Source of the DNA: Lacihabitans soyangensis
Lineage (GTDB): Bacteria > Bacteroidota > Bacteroidia > Cytophagales > Spirosomataceae
Length of the DNA: 52,363 bases
Assembly: GCF_024343775.1 (NCBI RefSeq)
Contig: NZ_RJUF01000024.1
Location: forward strand, 1 to 52,363
Direction: 5' to 3'
Each line of letters starts with the position of its first letter. The stretch's first letter is position 1. The position numbers were made by a program, and so were the translations under genes. Positions 35,285 through 44,733 of this stretch are shown piece after piece. Under the pieces are notes generated by a model. It was not told the DNA's origin and made no database searches. It worked only from the letters and a program-made list of their open reading frames with translations.

Positions 35285-37111
35285 TTAAACCAAAGCAGCG
35301 TTAGTCTCAGACATACGCTCAGAACGTTTACGCTCGTTTTCGTCAAGGTAGATCTTTCTCATTCTCAACGACTTAGGTGTTACTTCTAAGTACTCGTCTT
35401 TTTGGATGTATTCCATACATTCTTCCAAAGAGAAGTTCAACTTTGGCGTAATTTTTACGTTGTCATCAGAACCAGAAGCACGCATGTTGGTTAATTTTTT
35501 CGAAGTCTGTAAGTTTACCACGATGTCATTCTGACGGTTGTGCTCACCTACTACCATACCCATGTAGATATCTTCACCTGGATCGATAAAGAAAACACCT
35601 CTGTCTTGCAATTTGTCTATAGCGTAAGGTACAGCGGGGCCATTACCCATAGATATCATTGAACCATTAGTACGTCCAGGAATAACACCTTTATATGGCT
35701 CATAGGCCTTGAAACGGTGGTTCATAATAGCCTCACCTTGTGTTGCAGTCAAGACATTTGAACGCAAGCCTATCAAGCCTCTTGAGGGAATGTTGAACTC
35801 AAGGTGTTGTAAATCTCCTTTTGGTTCCATAATCAAAAGCTCACCTTTTCTTTGTGTGGCCAACTCAATTACTTTACCTGCGGTTTCTTCGGGAACGTCA
35901 ACTACCAAGGTTTCGATTGGCTCCATACGCTCTCCGTTTGGTCCATCCATGTACAATACTTGTGGTTGACCAACCTGGAACTCATATCCTTCACGACGCA
36001 TGGTCTCAATCAAAACTGATAAGTGGAGAATACCACGACCAAATACGATAAATTTATCTTCTGATTCACCTTGTTTTACTCTAAGAGCAAGGTTTTTCTC
36101 TGTTTCTTTCATCAAACGATCACGTACGTGACGTGAGGTAACGAATTTGCCCTCTTTACCAAAGAATGGTGAGTTGTTGATGGTAAACAACATGTTCATG
36201 GTAGGCTCGTCTATGGAGATTCTTTCCAATGCCTCAGGGTTTTCTGCATCAGCAACAGTATCGCCGATTTCGAAATCGTCCAAACCAGTGATCGCACATA
36301 TTTCTCCACAACCCACTGAATCAGTTTTAACTCTTCCCAATCCTTCAAAAACCTGCAATTCCTTGATTCTCATTTTTTTAATAGAACCGTCGGCCTTACA
36401 AAGCGATACTTGCATGCCTTCTTTCAAAGTTCCTCTGGCTACTCTACCAATGGCTATTCTACCCACAAATGAGTTGTAATCCAATGAAGTGATTTGCATT
36501 TGAGGCGTTCCTTCATTAATCGGAGATGCCGGTATAAATTCAATGATGGCATCCAAAAGTGGAGTGATTGAATCTGTCTGAACTTTCCAGTCTGTGCTCA
36601 TCCATCCTTGTTTTGATGAACCATAAAGACATGGGAAATCTAATTGGTCTTCAGTGGCATTTAAGTTGAACATCAAGTCGAAAACATTCTCATGAACTTC
36701 GTCAGGACGACAGTTTTCTTTATCGACTTTATTAACAACTACAATAGGTTTCAATCCTAAATCAAGTGCTTTGCCTAATACAAAACGCGTCTGAGGCATT
36801 GGACCTTCAAAAGCATCTACCAACAAAATAACACCGTCAGCCAATTTCAATACACGCTCTACCTCTCCACCAAAGTCGGCGTGACCAGGAGTGTCAATAA
36901 TATTGATTTTGATGCCTTTGTATCTTACCGATACGTTTTTCGACACGATAGTGATACCTCTTTCACGCTCAAGGTCGTTGTTGTCGAGGATTAAATCTCC
37001 AAACTCTTGGTTTTCTCTAAAGATTTTAGATGCGTGGATGATTTTGTCAACAAGGGTAGTTTTACCGTGGTCAACGTGAGCAATGATGGCGATATTTCTT
37101 ATTTCTTGCAT
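35285..37111 (-). CDS. typA: Translational GTPase TypA/BipA
   Basis: This 608-residue EF-G-like GTPase binds the ribosome and is involved in assembly and stress response. G1 is AHVDHGKTTLV (11-21), G2 is ERERGITI, G3 is DTPGHADFGGEVER and G4 is VVNKVDKENCRPDE. The C-terminal domain has GRTNGSMISMGNGPAVPYAI, typical of BipA. ATG 37111 was chosen; a TTG five codons upstream lies in the leader. A TACCTTTG element lies 67 bases upstream and a strong terminator follows. It appears to be transcribed alone. Confidence 0.96.
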   Translation of the reverse strand: MQEIRNIAIIAHVDHGKTTLVDKIIHASKIFRENQEFGDLILDNNDLERERGITIVSKNVSVRYKGIKINIIDTPGHADFGGEVERVLKLADGVILLVDAFEGPMPQTRFVLGKALDLGLKPIVVVNKVDKENCRPDEVHENVFDLMFNLNATEDQLDFPCLYGSSKQGWMSTDWKVQTDSITPLLDAIIEFIPASPINEGTPQMQITSLDYNSFVGRIAIGRVARGTLKEGMQVSLCKADGSIKKMRIKELQVFEGLGRVKTDSVGCGEICAITGLDDFEIGDTVADAENPEALERISIDEPTMNMLFTINNSPFFGKEGKFVTSRHVRDRLMKETEKNLALRVKQGESEDKFIVFGRGILHLSVLIETMRREGYEFQVGQPQVLYMDGPNGERMEPIETLVVDVPEETAGKVIELATQRKGELLIMEPKGDLQHLEFNIPSRGLIGLRSNVLTATQGEAIMNHRFKAYEPYKGVIPGRTNGSMISMGNGPAVPYAIDKLQDRGVFFIDPGEDIYMGMVVGEHNRQNDIVVNLQTSKKLTNMRASGSDDNVKITPKLNFSLEECMEYIQKDEYLEVTPKSLRMRKIYLDENERKRSERMSETNAALV

Positions 37112-37177
37112 TTTGATTCCCTTCAAAAAAGGATTTTTAGATTGAGTTTTTTGAGGGTTTTAGCCCTAAAAAGTCCG

Positions 37178-37185
37178 CAAAGGTA
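37178..37185 (-). promoter_or_regulatory. -7 element of typA
   Basis: TACCTTTG, followed by C, is the commonest form of the Bacteroidota element. It lies 67 bases before the ATG. The upstream TTTG element is not clear (TTTA at a distance of 15). Confidence 0.55.
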
Positions 37186-37279
37186 CGAATTTATTTTTAA
37201 TAAACTCATAGCCAATGTATTAATTTAAAGTAAACTATTGATTGTCAAATAATTAATTGGAGAAGTGCAATTTTGGATT

Positions 37280-38251
37280 TTAAACTTTTTCTTTCTCCAA
37301 AATCCTCTTCACAATCAATTCGGCATGTACACGGGAATTTTCTATGAACAAACTTCGGGTGTCCATTCCTCCACATATTACACCAGCGATAAATACGTTC
37401 GGGAGGTTGGTTTCCATGGTGGTTTCATCATATTGAGGCTTTCGCTGTGGGTCATCGGATAGTTTTATGCCTAATTTTTCTAAAAAAGGTAGATTTGGTT
37501 TATAGCCAGTCATGGCCAAAACCCAGTCGTTTTCTACTGTGATTTCGCCCCCAGTAGTATTTATTGTTACGCTGCTTTCGGTTATTTTAGAAATTTTAGA
37601 TTCGAAATATGCCTTTATAGAACCTTCTGTTATTCTATTTTCAATATCAGGCCGAACCCAATATTTCACGCTTTTGCCTATTTCGGGTTCTCGAATAACC
37701 ATTGTTACCTCGGCTCCTTTTCGCCAAGTTTCAAGGGCCACATCTACAGCTGAATTGTTGGCTCCAACTACCAAAACCTTCTGAAAAGCATAGAAATGTG
37801 GGTCTTTATAATAATGGGTTACTTTGGGTAAGTTTTCACCTTCGATACCCAGTGTGTTCGGAATATCGTAAAAACCAGTAGCCAAAATCAAATATTTGGC
37901 CTCATATTCACTCTTTTTTGTTGTAGTTTGATATAAATTTCCTACATTTTTAACAGACTGAACTTCCTCAAAAAGCCTAACATTCAAGGTTTTATTTTGA
38001 GTAACTCTTCTGTAATATTCTAAGGCTTCCGAGCGTGTGGGTTTTGCTGAAATAGACACAAAAGGCACCCCGCCAATCTCCAGCCTTTCGGATGTACTGA
38101 AAAAAGTCATGGTTGTTGGATAATTATATAGAGAGTTCACCAAGCAGCCTTTTTCTAAAATTACATAACTCAAGCCAGCCTGCTGACATTCAATTCCGCA
38201 CGCCAAGCCTATTGGACCACCACCGATTATAACAACATCATATTTTTCCAT
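37280..38251 (-). CDS. YpdA-family bacillithiol disulfide reductase-like flavoprotein
   Basis: This 323-residue thioredoxin-reductase-like FAD/NAD(P)H protein starts MEKYDVVIIGGGPIGLACG (FAD dinucleotide fold, 6-17). YNYPTTMTFFSTSERLEIGG is characteristic of YpdA/Bdr. A second Rossmann fold is LVVGANNSAVDVALE (about 159-173). No CxxC redox pair is present, in line with YpdA, which relies on a single Cys (Cys14-type; here Cys18 in GLACGIEC). The enzyme reduces bacillithiol disulfide in Bacillota; Bacteroidota carry homologues. It is on the strand opposite the GNAT gene that follows. Confidence 0.85.
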   Translation of the reverse strand: MEKYDVVIIGGGPIGLACGIECQQAGLSYVILEKGCLVNSLYNYPTTMTFFSTSERLEIGGVPFVSISAKPTRSEALEYYRRVTQNKTLNVRLFEEVQSVKNVGNLYQTTTKKSEYEAKYLILATGFYDIPNTLGIEGENLPKVTHYYKDPHFYAFQKVLVVGANNSAVDVALETWRKGAEVTMVIREPEIGKSVKYWVRPDIENRITEGSIKAYFESKISKITESSVTINTTGGEITVENDWVLAMTGYKPNLPFLEKLGIKLSDDPQRKPQYDETTMETNLPNVFIAGVICGGMDTRSLFIENSRVHAELIVKRILEKEKV

Positions 38252-38357
38252 GAAACAAATTTAAGGACAAACGGCCTTTTTTGGACTGCAATTCGGTTTT
38301 AAAAATGTTTTGCTTTGAAATAATTCTTAATTTTCGAACACCATAAATTTTCATAAA

Positions 38358-38861
38358 ATGTTCATTCATGAAACTGAACGATTTATCCTGCGAAAATTTG
38401 TCTTAGCCGACGCTCCATTTATCCTCGAATTACTAAATACGCCTACTTGGCTACAGTTCATCGGGGATAAAGGTGTTAAGAGTTTAGAAGATGCTGAAAA
38501 TTATCTCAAAAATGGTTCATTGAAAAGTTATGAAGAACACGGCTTTGGATTCTATTTGGTGGCTGAAAAATTGACACAAAGACCTATAGGAATGTGCGGT
38601 TTCATCAAAAGACAGGAACTGGAAAATGTCGATTTGGGGTTTGCCTTTTTGCCGGAGTTTATCGGAAAAGGCTTCGGATTTGAAATTGCACAAGCAACAT
38701 TGAACTTCGGAAAAGGGGTTTTGAAACTTGGCCGAATAATAGCTATAGTGGATCCCCTAAACACGGCTTCCAATTCCCTTTTACAGAAACTCGGGTTTGT
38801 TTTTGAAAAAACCATTCATTTTGGGGAGAAAAGGACTTCGCTGAATTTGTATGGGATTTGA
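38358..38861 (+). CDS. GNAT-family N-acetyltransferase (RimJ/RimL-like)
   Basis: This 167-residue protein matches the Acetyltransf_3 type: TERFILRKFVLADAPFILEL at the start, LGFAFLPEFIGKGFGFEIAQ (acetyl-CoA loop GKGFG near residues 96-103), and the end-strand NTASNSLLQKLGFVFEKT. Substrates of this group include ribosomal protein N-termini and small molecules; the substrate here is unknown. It is divergent from ypdA. It stands alone, 114 bp before the ABC ATPase. Confidence 0.88.
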   Translation: MFIHETERFILRKFVLADAPFILELLNTPTWLQFIGDKGVKSLEDAENYLKNGSLKSYEEHGFGFYLVAEKLTQRPIGMCGFIKRQELENVDLGFAFLPEFIGKGFGFEIAQATLNFGKGVLKLGRIIAIVDPLNTASNSLLQKLGFVFEKTIHFGEKRTSLNLYGI

Positions 38862-38934
38862 AATCTATTTCCTACCACCCATCCGCCAAATAATTCGTTG
38901 GTAGAAAATAAATGCTTCGCCAAAAAATAAAATA

Positions 38935-38942
38935 TAACTTTG
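38935..38942 (+). promoter_or_regulatory. Candidate -7 element of the ABC ATPase gene
   Basis: TAACTTTG matches TAnnTTTG and lies 33 bases before the ATG at 38976. A partial TTCG lies 15 bases upstream. Confidence 0.45.
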
Positions 38943-38975
38943 TTGCTTTCAATAAAATAAACAAAAACCGATAGT

Positions 38976-39710
38976 ATGGTTATTATCGAAACTAAGAATA
39001 TAGCTAAAAGATATGTGATGGGATCTGAGGTTATAGATGCATTGAAAGATGTAACAATTACCATCAAAAAAGGCGAATATGTGGCATTTATGGGACCCTC
39101 GGGTTCGGGGAAATCTACGTTAATGAACATTATTGGATGTTTAGATTCACCAACCTCTGGTACTTATGTGCTTAACAATAAAGATGTTAGTGGCATGAGT
39201 GAAAACGAACTGGCCGAAGTTCGAAACAAAGAAATTGGCTTCGTTTTCCAGACGTTTAACCTTTTGCCAAGACAATCCTCTCTAGAAAACGTGGCTCTTC
39301 CACTTATATATGCAGGCTATGGCAAAGCGGCAAGAACAGAAAAAGCACAGGCAGTTTTGGCAAGTGTGGGCTTGGGGGAACGTTCACAGCACAAACCCAA
39401 CGAACTTTCAGGTGGACAACGTCAGCGTGTGGCTGTGGCCAGAGCACTGGTAAATGACCCCTCTATATTGCTGGCTGATGAACCTACGGGTAACCTCGAC
39501 ACTAAAACTTCCTATGAAATAATGCAGCTTTTCCATGAAATATATGAGAAAGGCAACACCATAATAATGGTTACACATGAGGAAGATATAGCCAACTACG
39601 CCCACAGAATTATTCGACTTCGTGATGGATTGATAGAGTCGGACTTGGTTAATCCTAACCCAACGAATCCTTTGGAAATGGCAAAAAAATTGGCTGAGAA
39701 AACTAATTGA
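38976..39710 (+). CDS. LolD/MacB-type ABC transporter ATP-binding protein
   Basis: This 244-residue ABC ATPase has Walker [14 protein letters not shown] (about 37-49), Q-loop [13 protein letters not shown], signature [15 protein letters not shown] and Walker [14 protein letters not shown]. The D-loop and switch His are in [14 protein letters not shown]. This subgroup works with FtsX-like permeases (lipoprotein release, macrolide or peptide export). No permease gene is adjacent: the next gene encodes a DUF2911 protein, so the partner is probably elsewhere. Confidence 0.92.
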   Translation: MVIIETKNIAKRYVMGSEVIDALKDVTITIKKGEYVAFMGPSGSGKSTLMNIIGCLDSPTSGTYVLNNKDVSGMSENELAEVRNKEIGFVFQTFNLLPRQSSLENVALPLIYAGYGKAARTEKAQAVLASVGLGERSQHKPNELSGGQRQRVAVARALVNDPSILLADEPTGNLDTKTSYEIMQLFHEIYEKGNTIIMVTHEEDIANYAHRIIRLRDGLIESDLVNPNPTNPLEMAKKLAEKTN

Positions 39711-39767
39711 GACTTTCGGTCGTTAATACCTTGAAACAATTTTTTAAACTATAATATTTCAACAAAA

Positions 39768-40259
39768 ATGAAAAAAAGCATATTTGTATTCTTTGCCTTA
39801 ATCAGCACATTTGCATTTGCACAAAAACCAGCTGCTAGCCCAACTATTACCACAGAAAGTGCTAACGTAAAAGTTGTATATGGTCAACCTTCGAAGAAAG
39901 ATCGCGAAATTTTTGGTAAACTAGTCCCTTATGGTGAGGTTTGGAGAACAGGTGCCAACGCTGGTACAGAGGTTACTTTCAAGAAAGACGTTAATTTTGG
40001 AGGTGCTAAAGTAAAAGCGGGTACTTATACTTTGTTTACAATTCCTACCAAAGACGAGTGGACAGTAATTTTGAACTCAGAACTAAAGCAATGGGGTTCT
40101 TACGGTTACGACAAAATAAAAGACAAAAATGTTGCATCGGTTAAAGTTAAATCAATGAGTAATGAGGGTGTTATGGAAAAGTTGACCATTTCGGCTGAAG
40201 ATGCTCAGATTAGCATTGAGTGGGACAAAACAGTGGTAAGAATTCCTCTAAAGTGGTAA
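39768..40259 (+). CDS. DUF2911 secreted protein
   Basis: This 163-residue protein has a signal peptide (MKKSIFVFFALISTFAFAQ). The mature part matches DUF2911: VVYGQPSKKDREIFGKLVPY, GEVWRTGANAGTEVTF and VKAGTYTLFTIPTKDEWTVI. No catalytic residues are recognisable; it is all-beta by pattern. Function unknown. It lies 57 bp after the ABC ATPase on the same strand and ends in a bidirectional terminator. Confidence 0.9.
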   Translation: MKKSIFVFFALISTFAFAQKPAASPTITTESANVKVVYGQPSKKDREIFGKLVPYGEVWRTGANAGTEVTFKKDVNFGGAKVKAGTYTLFTIPTKDEWTVILNSELKQWGSYGYDKIKDKNVASVKVKSMSNEGVMEKLTISAEDAQISIEWDKTVVRIPLKW

Positions 40260-40281
40260 TTTTCTATAAAGAATTAACTAT

Positions 40282-40307
40282 AAAAGCCTTCCAAACGGAG
40301 GGCTTTT
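40282..40307. terminator. Bidirectional terminator
   Basis: AAAAGCCTTCC (40282-40292), loop AAAC, GGAGGGCTTTT (40297-40307): an 11-bp stem with one wobble pair. It separates two convergent genes and overlaps the stop codon of the dehydrogenase. Confidence 0.8.
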
Positions 40308-41253
40308 ATGGTTTTAAGACGTTTTGAGGTTTACCTTCTAAAAAACCTTTCAGGTTTTCAATCACTATTTCAATCAATTTTTTTCTGGCCTCTACACTTG
40401 CCCAGGCTATATGGGGACTTACTTTGCAATTTTTAACATCCGCCAAAATGTGGTCTTTTGCAGGTGGTTCCACCGTCAAAACATCCAAATAAGCACCAGA
40501 AATTTCTCGTGAGTTTAGGGCAATCTTCAAATCTTCTTCGTTTATCAACCCGCCACGAGCAGTGTTTATTAAAACCGCTGTGTTTTTCATTTTTAAGAAG
40601 GCTGCGGAGTTAATAAATTTTTCGTTATCAGCTGTTAGTGGGCAGTGTAGGCTTATGTAATCTGACGAAAGTAGAAGAGTTTCAAAGTCTACCTCAGTAA
40701 TTCCATCTATCGGTGAATCTAGTGGCGTACGTTTATTTACAAGCACTTTCATTTCAAAAGCAAGAGCTATTTTCGCCACCTTTTGTGCAATGTTTCCAAA
40801 TCCAATTAGGCCGATAGTTTTGCCTGAAAGCTCGGTGAGGGAGTTGTCGTAATAACAAAAATCGGGTTGTGAAGCCCATTTTTCAAAACTAGCATGCTCT
40901 GCTAAACGATTAGAAAACGACAGAATCATTGCAAAAACCTGCTGAGCTACCGAGTTAGAACTGTAATTTCGAGCGTTAGTAACCGTAATTCCAAGTTCAT
41001 TTGCAGCGGCTATGTCTACAATATTGTAACCTGTGGCCGTAACGCCAATGTACTTGAGTTTTGGTAGTTTTTGCATAGTTAACCTATCCAAAACCACCTT
41101 ATTGGTTAAAACTATTTCGGCGTCTTTAGCTCTTTCCCAAACCAATTCTGGGGGAGTTCTATCATAATGAATAAATTTACCAAAAGAACTAAAAACGGAG
41201 AGGTCAATCTCTTGCGGATGAATGGTGTAGGAGTCTAAAAAAACTATTTTCAT
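40306..41253 (-). CDS. D-2-hydroxyacid dehydrogenase (glycerate/hydroxypyruvate type)
   Basis: This 315-residue NAD(P)-dependent dehydrogenase has the dinucleotide motif TIGLIGFGNIAQKVA (about 146-160) and the catalytic triad Arg in INTARGGLINE (about 234), Glu in DVLTVEPP (about 262) and His in SPHIAWAS (about 281). It reduces or oxidises a 2-keto/2-hydroxyacid such as hydroxypyruvate; the substrate cannot be assigned. The leader contains a TATATTTG element. It is divergent from the DoxX-like gene. Confidence 0.9.
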   Translation of the reverse strand: MKIVFLDSYTIHPQEIDLSVFSSFGKFIHYDRTPPELVWERAKDAEIVLTNKVVLDRLTMQKLPKLKYIGVTATGYNIVDIAAANELGITVTNARNYSSNSVAQQVFAMILSFSNRLAEHASFEKWASQPDFCYYDNSLTELSGKTIGLIGFGNIAQKVAKIALAFEMKVLVNKRTPLDSPIDGITEVDFETLLLSSDYISLHCPLTADNEKFINSAAFLKMKNTAVLINTARGGLINEEDLKIALNSREISGAYLDVLTVEPPAKDHILADVKNCKVSPHIAWASVEARKKLIEIVIENLKGFLEGKPQNVLKP

Positions 41254-41276
41254 AAATCAGACAGGGTATTTTTTTT

Positions 41277-41284
41277 CAAATATA
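41277..41284 (-). promoter_or_regulatory. Candidate -7 element of the dehydrogenase gene
   Basis: TATATTTG on the minus strand fits TAnnTTTG, 23 bases before the ATG. No clear TTTG lies upstream. Confidence 0.4.
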
Positions 41285-41454
41285 AATCTATATTTAGCGG
41301 AAATAGTTAAAAAAGGGGACAAAACCGACAATTATAAATTAATAAATAAAGGAAACTTTACCTTTCATGCCATAAACCACAAATAAGAAAAATACCAAAA
41401 TAGCGTTTAATCAGCTTTCTATTAAAATATATACCCCACAAACAACATTTTTCT

Positions 41455-41462
41455 TACTTTTG
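41455..41462 (+). promoter_or_regulatory. Candidate -7 element of the DoxX-like gene
   Basis: TACTTTTG lies 16 bases before the ATG at 41479. The upstream TTTG element is not evident; the leader would be about ten bases. Confidence 0.45.
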
Positions 41463-41478
41463 AAAAACAAATATCACG

Positions 41479-42135
41479 ATGACAATATCGAACTTAAAGA
41501 AAAATACAGTACTTCAAATATTTACCATTTTCTTAAGGTACTTGATTGGTGCGGCTTTTGTGTTTGCGAGTATTGTTAAAATTCAGGGTTTGAGATTTAC
41601 CTCCGAGACTGGTGCAGGAAGTCCAATAAATTCGGCTTGGCATTTTTTCGAAACGATGTATGCCTCAGGAATATACTGGAAATTCATTGGTTGGGGGCAG
41701 CTATTATCAGGTCTGATTCTTATGACTCAGAGGTGGAGTACAATCGGGGCGATCCTCTTTTTACCTATCATAACCAATATTTTCTTCATCACCATTTCTT
41801 ATGAATTCGCTGGAACACCGATAATAACGTTTTTAATGCTGTTAGCCAACGTCTATTTATTAATTTGGGACTGGAATAAACTCAAGCTTTTGTTTTCCAA
41901 TCATAGTTACGAATACAGAGACGACAACCCACCATTTTCAAAACTCAACACCTGGGCATTTTTGGGTATATTCTATTTCTTCTTGGTTTTAATCATGCGA
42001 CTGGGTTCCGATTATTTATTTAAGTTGGGCTTAGTCAATCCTATTTACTTTATGATTGCCTGTTTCGGTTTAGGAGTATTGGTTGGTTTAATTCTCATTA
42101 TTTTCGAACATAGAAGAACAAAAAGATATCAATAA
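41479..42135 (+). CDS. DoxX-like integral membrane protein
   Basis: This 218-residue protein has about five hydrophobic segments: IFTIFLRYLIGAAFVFASI, a second around WGQLLSGLILMTQRW, LFLPIITNIFFITISYEF, TFLMLLANVYLLIWDW, and two near the C-terminus (GIFYFFLVLIMRLGSDYL, FMIACFGLGVLVGLILIIF). The first half resembles DoxX/DoxD-like proteins. No enzymatic residues can be identified. The function of such proteins ranges over quinone-related and small-molecule roles; none can be assigned. Confidence 0.75.
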   Translation: MTISNLKKNTVLQIFTIFLRYLIGAAFVFASIVKIQGLRFTSETGAGSPINSAWHFFETMYASGIYWKFIGWGQLLSGLILMTQRWSTIGAILFLPIITNIFFITISYEFAGTPIITFLMLLANVYLLIWDWNKLKLLFSNHSYEYRDDNPPFSKLNTWAFLGIFYFFLVLIMRLGSDYLFKLGLVNPIYFMIACFGLGVLVGLILIIFEHRRTKRYQ

Positions 42136-42183
42136 TAGCTTCTTTATCAATAATTAAATTTTCTTTTCTTTTGTGTTTTCCGT

Positions 42184-42191
42184 TACTTTTG
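42184..42191 (+). promoter_or_regulatory. Candidate -7 element of the GH95 gene
   Basis: TACTTTTG lies 22 bases before the ATG at 42214. A TTTG occurs only 10 bases upstream, too close for a normal promoter. Confidence 0.4.
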
Positions 42192-42213
42192 GAAAATATT
42201 CAAACCCTTAAAG

Positions 42214-44595
42214 ATGAAACTAAGATTTTTATTTTTTGTATTTTTCTCCCAAAGTTTAATTGCTCAAAAAGTTCCCCTAAAACTTTGGTACAACAAACCC
42301 GCAGAATACTTTGAGGAAGCATTAGTAGTGGGCAACGGAAACCAAGGGGCCACAATTTTCGGAGGTACAAAAACCGACAAAATATTCCTTAACGACATCA
42401 CTTTATGGTCTGGTGAGCCCGTAAACCCCTACATGAACAAAGATGCCTACAAGGCATTCCCAGCCGTAAAAGAGGCTTTACAAAACGAAAATTATCGAGC
42501 AGCAGACTCACTAATAAGACAAATACAGGGAAAATATTCGGAGTCCTTCGCACCTTTAGGAACCATGTACATTGATTTTGGCCATGAAAATCCTTCAAAT
42601 TACTACCGTGAACTATCCCTAGACGATGCCATTTCAAAAGTCAATTATAAAGCTGGTAAAACCATTATTTCGAAAGAATATTTTTATTCACATCCTGATA
42701 AAGCCTTTATTATCAAGTTTAAAAGCTCGGTACCCGGTCAATTAAATTTTACTATTCGGTTCGATTCTCAACTAAAACATTCTGTTAAATCTGAAAATGA
42801 TTTATTGCATTTTGCAGGAAGAGCACCCATCAAGGCAGATCCTAACTATGTCAATAACAAAATAGACCCTGTGGTTTTTGCAGATAATAGAGGTACAAGG
42901 TTTTCAGGAAACATCTTTATTAAAAAACAAACAGGTAAAACCGTAAAAACAGAAAATTCTATTGGCGTTCAAAACGGTACAGAAGCAATTTTAATGGTAT
43001 GTATGGCCACTAGCTTCAATGGTTTCGATAAAGACCCCGAAAAAGACGGCAAAAATGAACAAGCCATTGTTTCTCAAAGACTTTCAAGAATCAAAAATAC
43101 CCCTTACCTCGTCCTTAAAGACAAGCATGCTGCTGACTATAAAAAGTATTTCGACAGAGTAAAACTTGATTTAAAGCCAGATCTGAGCGTCAATCTACCC
43201 ACGGACGAAAGATTACGTAGATATGCCACAGGGGCCGAGGACAAATATCTTGAAACACTGTATTTCCAATACGGAAGGTATTTATTGATAAGCTCGTCGC
43301 GGACAGAAGGCGTTCCTGCCAATTTGCAAGGCCTGTGGAATCCGCACATGAGACCACCATGGAGTAGTAATTATACCATGAACATCAATGCCGAGGAGAA
43401 CTATTGGTTGGCCGAAAACACCAATCTTTCGGAAATGCACCAACCATTTTTGAGTTTTGTTGAAAACCTCGAAAAAACGGGTCGAATATCTGCAAAAACC
43501 TTCTACAATGCCAACGGATGGGTCTGTCACCACAATTCTGATATCTGGGGGATGACCAATCCTGTAGGTGACTTTGGTAAAGGCGACCCAGTTTGGGCCA
43601 ACTGGTCCATGGGAGCTACTTGGGCCAGTACACACCTCTGGGAGCATTATATTTACACAAAAGATGTAGATTTTCTTAAAAACAAAGCATATCCGCTTAT
43701 GAAAGGAGCAGCCGAATTTTGCTTGGATATGCTTATCAAAGACAAAAAAAATCAATTCATCACGGCAGTCGGAACATCGCCAGAAAACGTTTACATCACT
43801 GACAAAGGCTACAAAGGAGCTACGCTTTATGGAGCAACCGCCGACTTGGCGATGATCAGAGAGTTGTTTATCGATTTGATAGAGGCAACCAATGTTTTGG
43901 GTGGCGATTATGATTTTAAAAACAAATTGGAAGAGGTTTTAGCCAATATGCACCCTTACCAAGTAGGCAAAAAAGGAAACTTGCAAGAATGGTACTACGA
44001 CTGGGAAGATGCCGAACCAAAACACAGACATCAATCTCATTTGTATGGAATGTACCCAGGCAACCACATCAGTATGGCCGAAACACCTGGGCTGGCAGCT
44101 GCAGCCAAAACTTCTTTAGAAATAAAAGGCGACGAAACCACTGGCTGGTCAAAAGGCTGGAGGATTAACCTTTGGGCGAGACTTTGGGATGGAAATCGCT
44201 CCTATAAAATGTACCGCGAATTGTTGAAATATGTAGAACCTGACGGTGTAAAAGTAAGCTACCAAAGAGGTGGCGGAACCTACCCTAATCTTTTCGACGC
44301 CCATCCGCCGTTCCAGATTGATGGCAATTTTGGTGGAGCCGCCGCTGTAGCAGAAATGTTAGTCCAAAGTACCTTCGATAAGATTTACTTACTTCCTGCC
44401 CTTCCTGATGCGTGGAAAAGTGGCTCAGTAAAAGGTTTGAGAGCAAGAGGCGGTTTTGAAATAGACTTAGAATGGGAAAATGGTCAGCTAAAATCAGCTA
44501 GAGTTAAAGGAAAACCTGGTGGTGAGACCGAGTTGGTTTATAAAGGAAAAAGCAAAACCATAAAAGTGGCTAATGGCGGTGTGGCAACTTGGTAG
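42214..44595 (+). CDS. Secreted GH95 alpha-L-fucosidase/galactosidase
   Basis: This 793-residue protein has a signal peptide (MKLRFLFFVFFSQSLIAQ). The N-terminal GH95 beta-domain begins LKLWYNKPAEYFEEALVVG and contains IFLNDITLWSGEP. The catalytic (alpha/alpha)6 barrel has NYTMNINAEENYWLAENTNL and PFQIDGNFGGAAAVAEML near the C-terminus. GH95 enzymes cleave alpha-1,2-L-fucose from glycans or alpha-L-galactosides from plant xyloglucan. There is no lipobox or T9SS tail; the enzyme is probably periplasmic. It is followed by the DUF1800/DUF1501 pair after 138 bp, which contains a hairpin at 44632-44657 without a T-run. Confidence 0.92.
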   Translation: MKLRFLFFVFFSQSLIAQKVPLKLWYNKPAEYFEEALVVGNGNQGATIFGGTKTDKIFLNDITLWSGEPVNPYMNKDAYKAFPAVKEALQNENYRAADSLIRQIQGKYSESFAPLGTMYIDFGHENPSNYYRELSLDDAISKVNYKAGKTIISKEYFYSHPDKAFIIKFKSSVPGQLNFTIRFDSQLKHSVKSENDLLHFAGRAPIKADPNYVNNKIDPVVFADNRGTRFSGNIFIKKQTGKTVKTENSIGVQNGTEAILMVCMATSFNGFDKDPEKDGKNEQAIVSQRLSRIKNTPYLVLKDKHAADYKKYFDRVKLDLKPDLSVNLPTDERLRRYATGAEDKYLETLYFQYGRYLLISSSRTEGVPANLQGLWNPHMRPPWSSNYTMNINAEENYWLAENTNLSEMHQPFLSFVENLEKTGRISAKTFYNANGWVCHHNSDIWGMTNPVGDFGKGDPVWANWSMGATWASTHLWEHYIYTKDVDFLKNKAYPLMKGAAEFCLDMLIKDKKNQFITAVGTSPENVYITDKGYKGATLYGATADLAMIRELFIDLIEATNVLGGDYDFKNKLEEVLANMHPYQVGKKGNLQEWYYDWEDAEPKHRHQSHLYGMYPGNHISMAETPGLAAAAKTSLEIKGDETTGWSKGWRINLWARLWDGNRSYKMYRELLKYVEPDGVKVSYQRGGGTYPNLFDAHPPFQIDGNFGGAAAVAEMLVQSTFDKIYLLPALPDAWKSGSVKGLRARGGFEIDLEWENGQLKSARVKGKPGGETELVYKGKSKTIKVANGGVATW

Positions 44596-44733
44596 AGCGT
44601 TTTGAAAAATCGCTTAATGTTTTTAAATTTTAATTGTTGATTTTATTTTCGACAATTTGGAAAATCGTGTTACTTTATGTCTCGTTATAAACCTTTTCAA
44701 TAAAATTTAGTCAAAAGAAAAACTCTCAGCAAT

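Noticed and set aside
44632-44657. Terminator after the GH95 gene
   Set aside because: A 9-bp hairpin is present but no T-run follows, and the next gene continues on the same strand.
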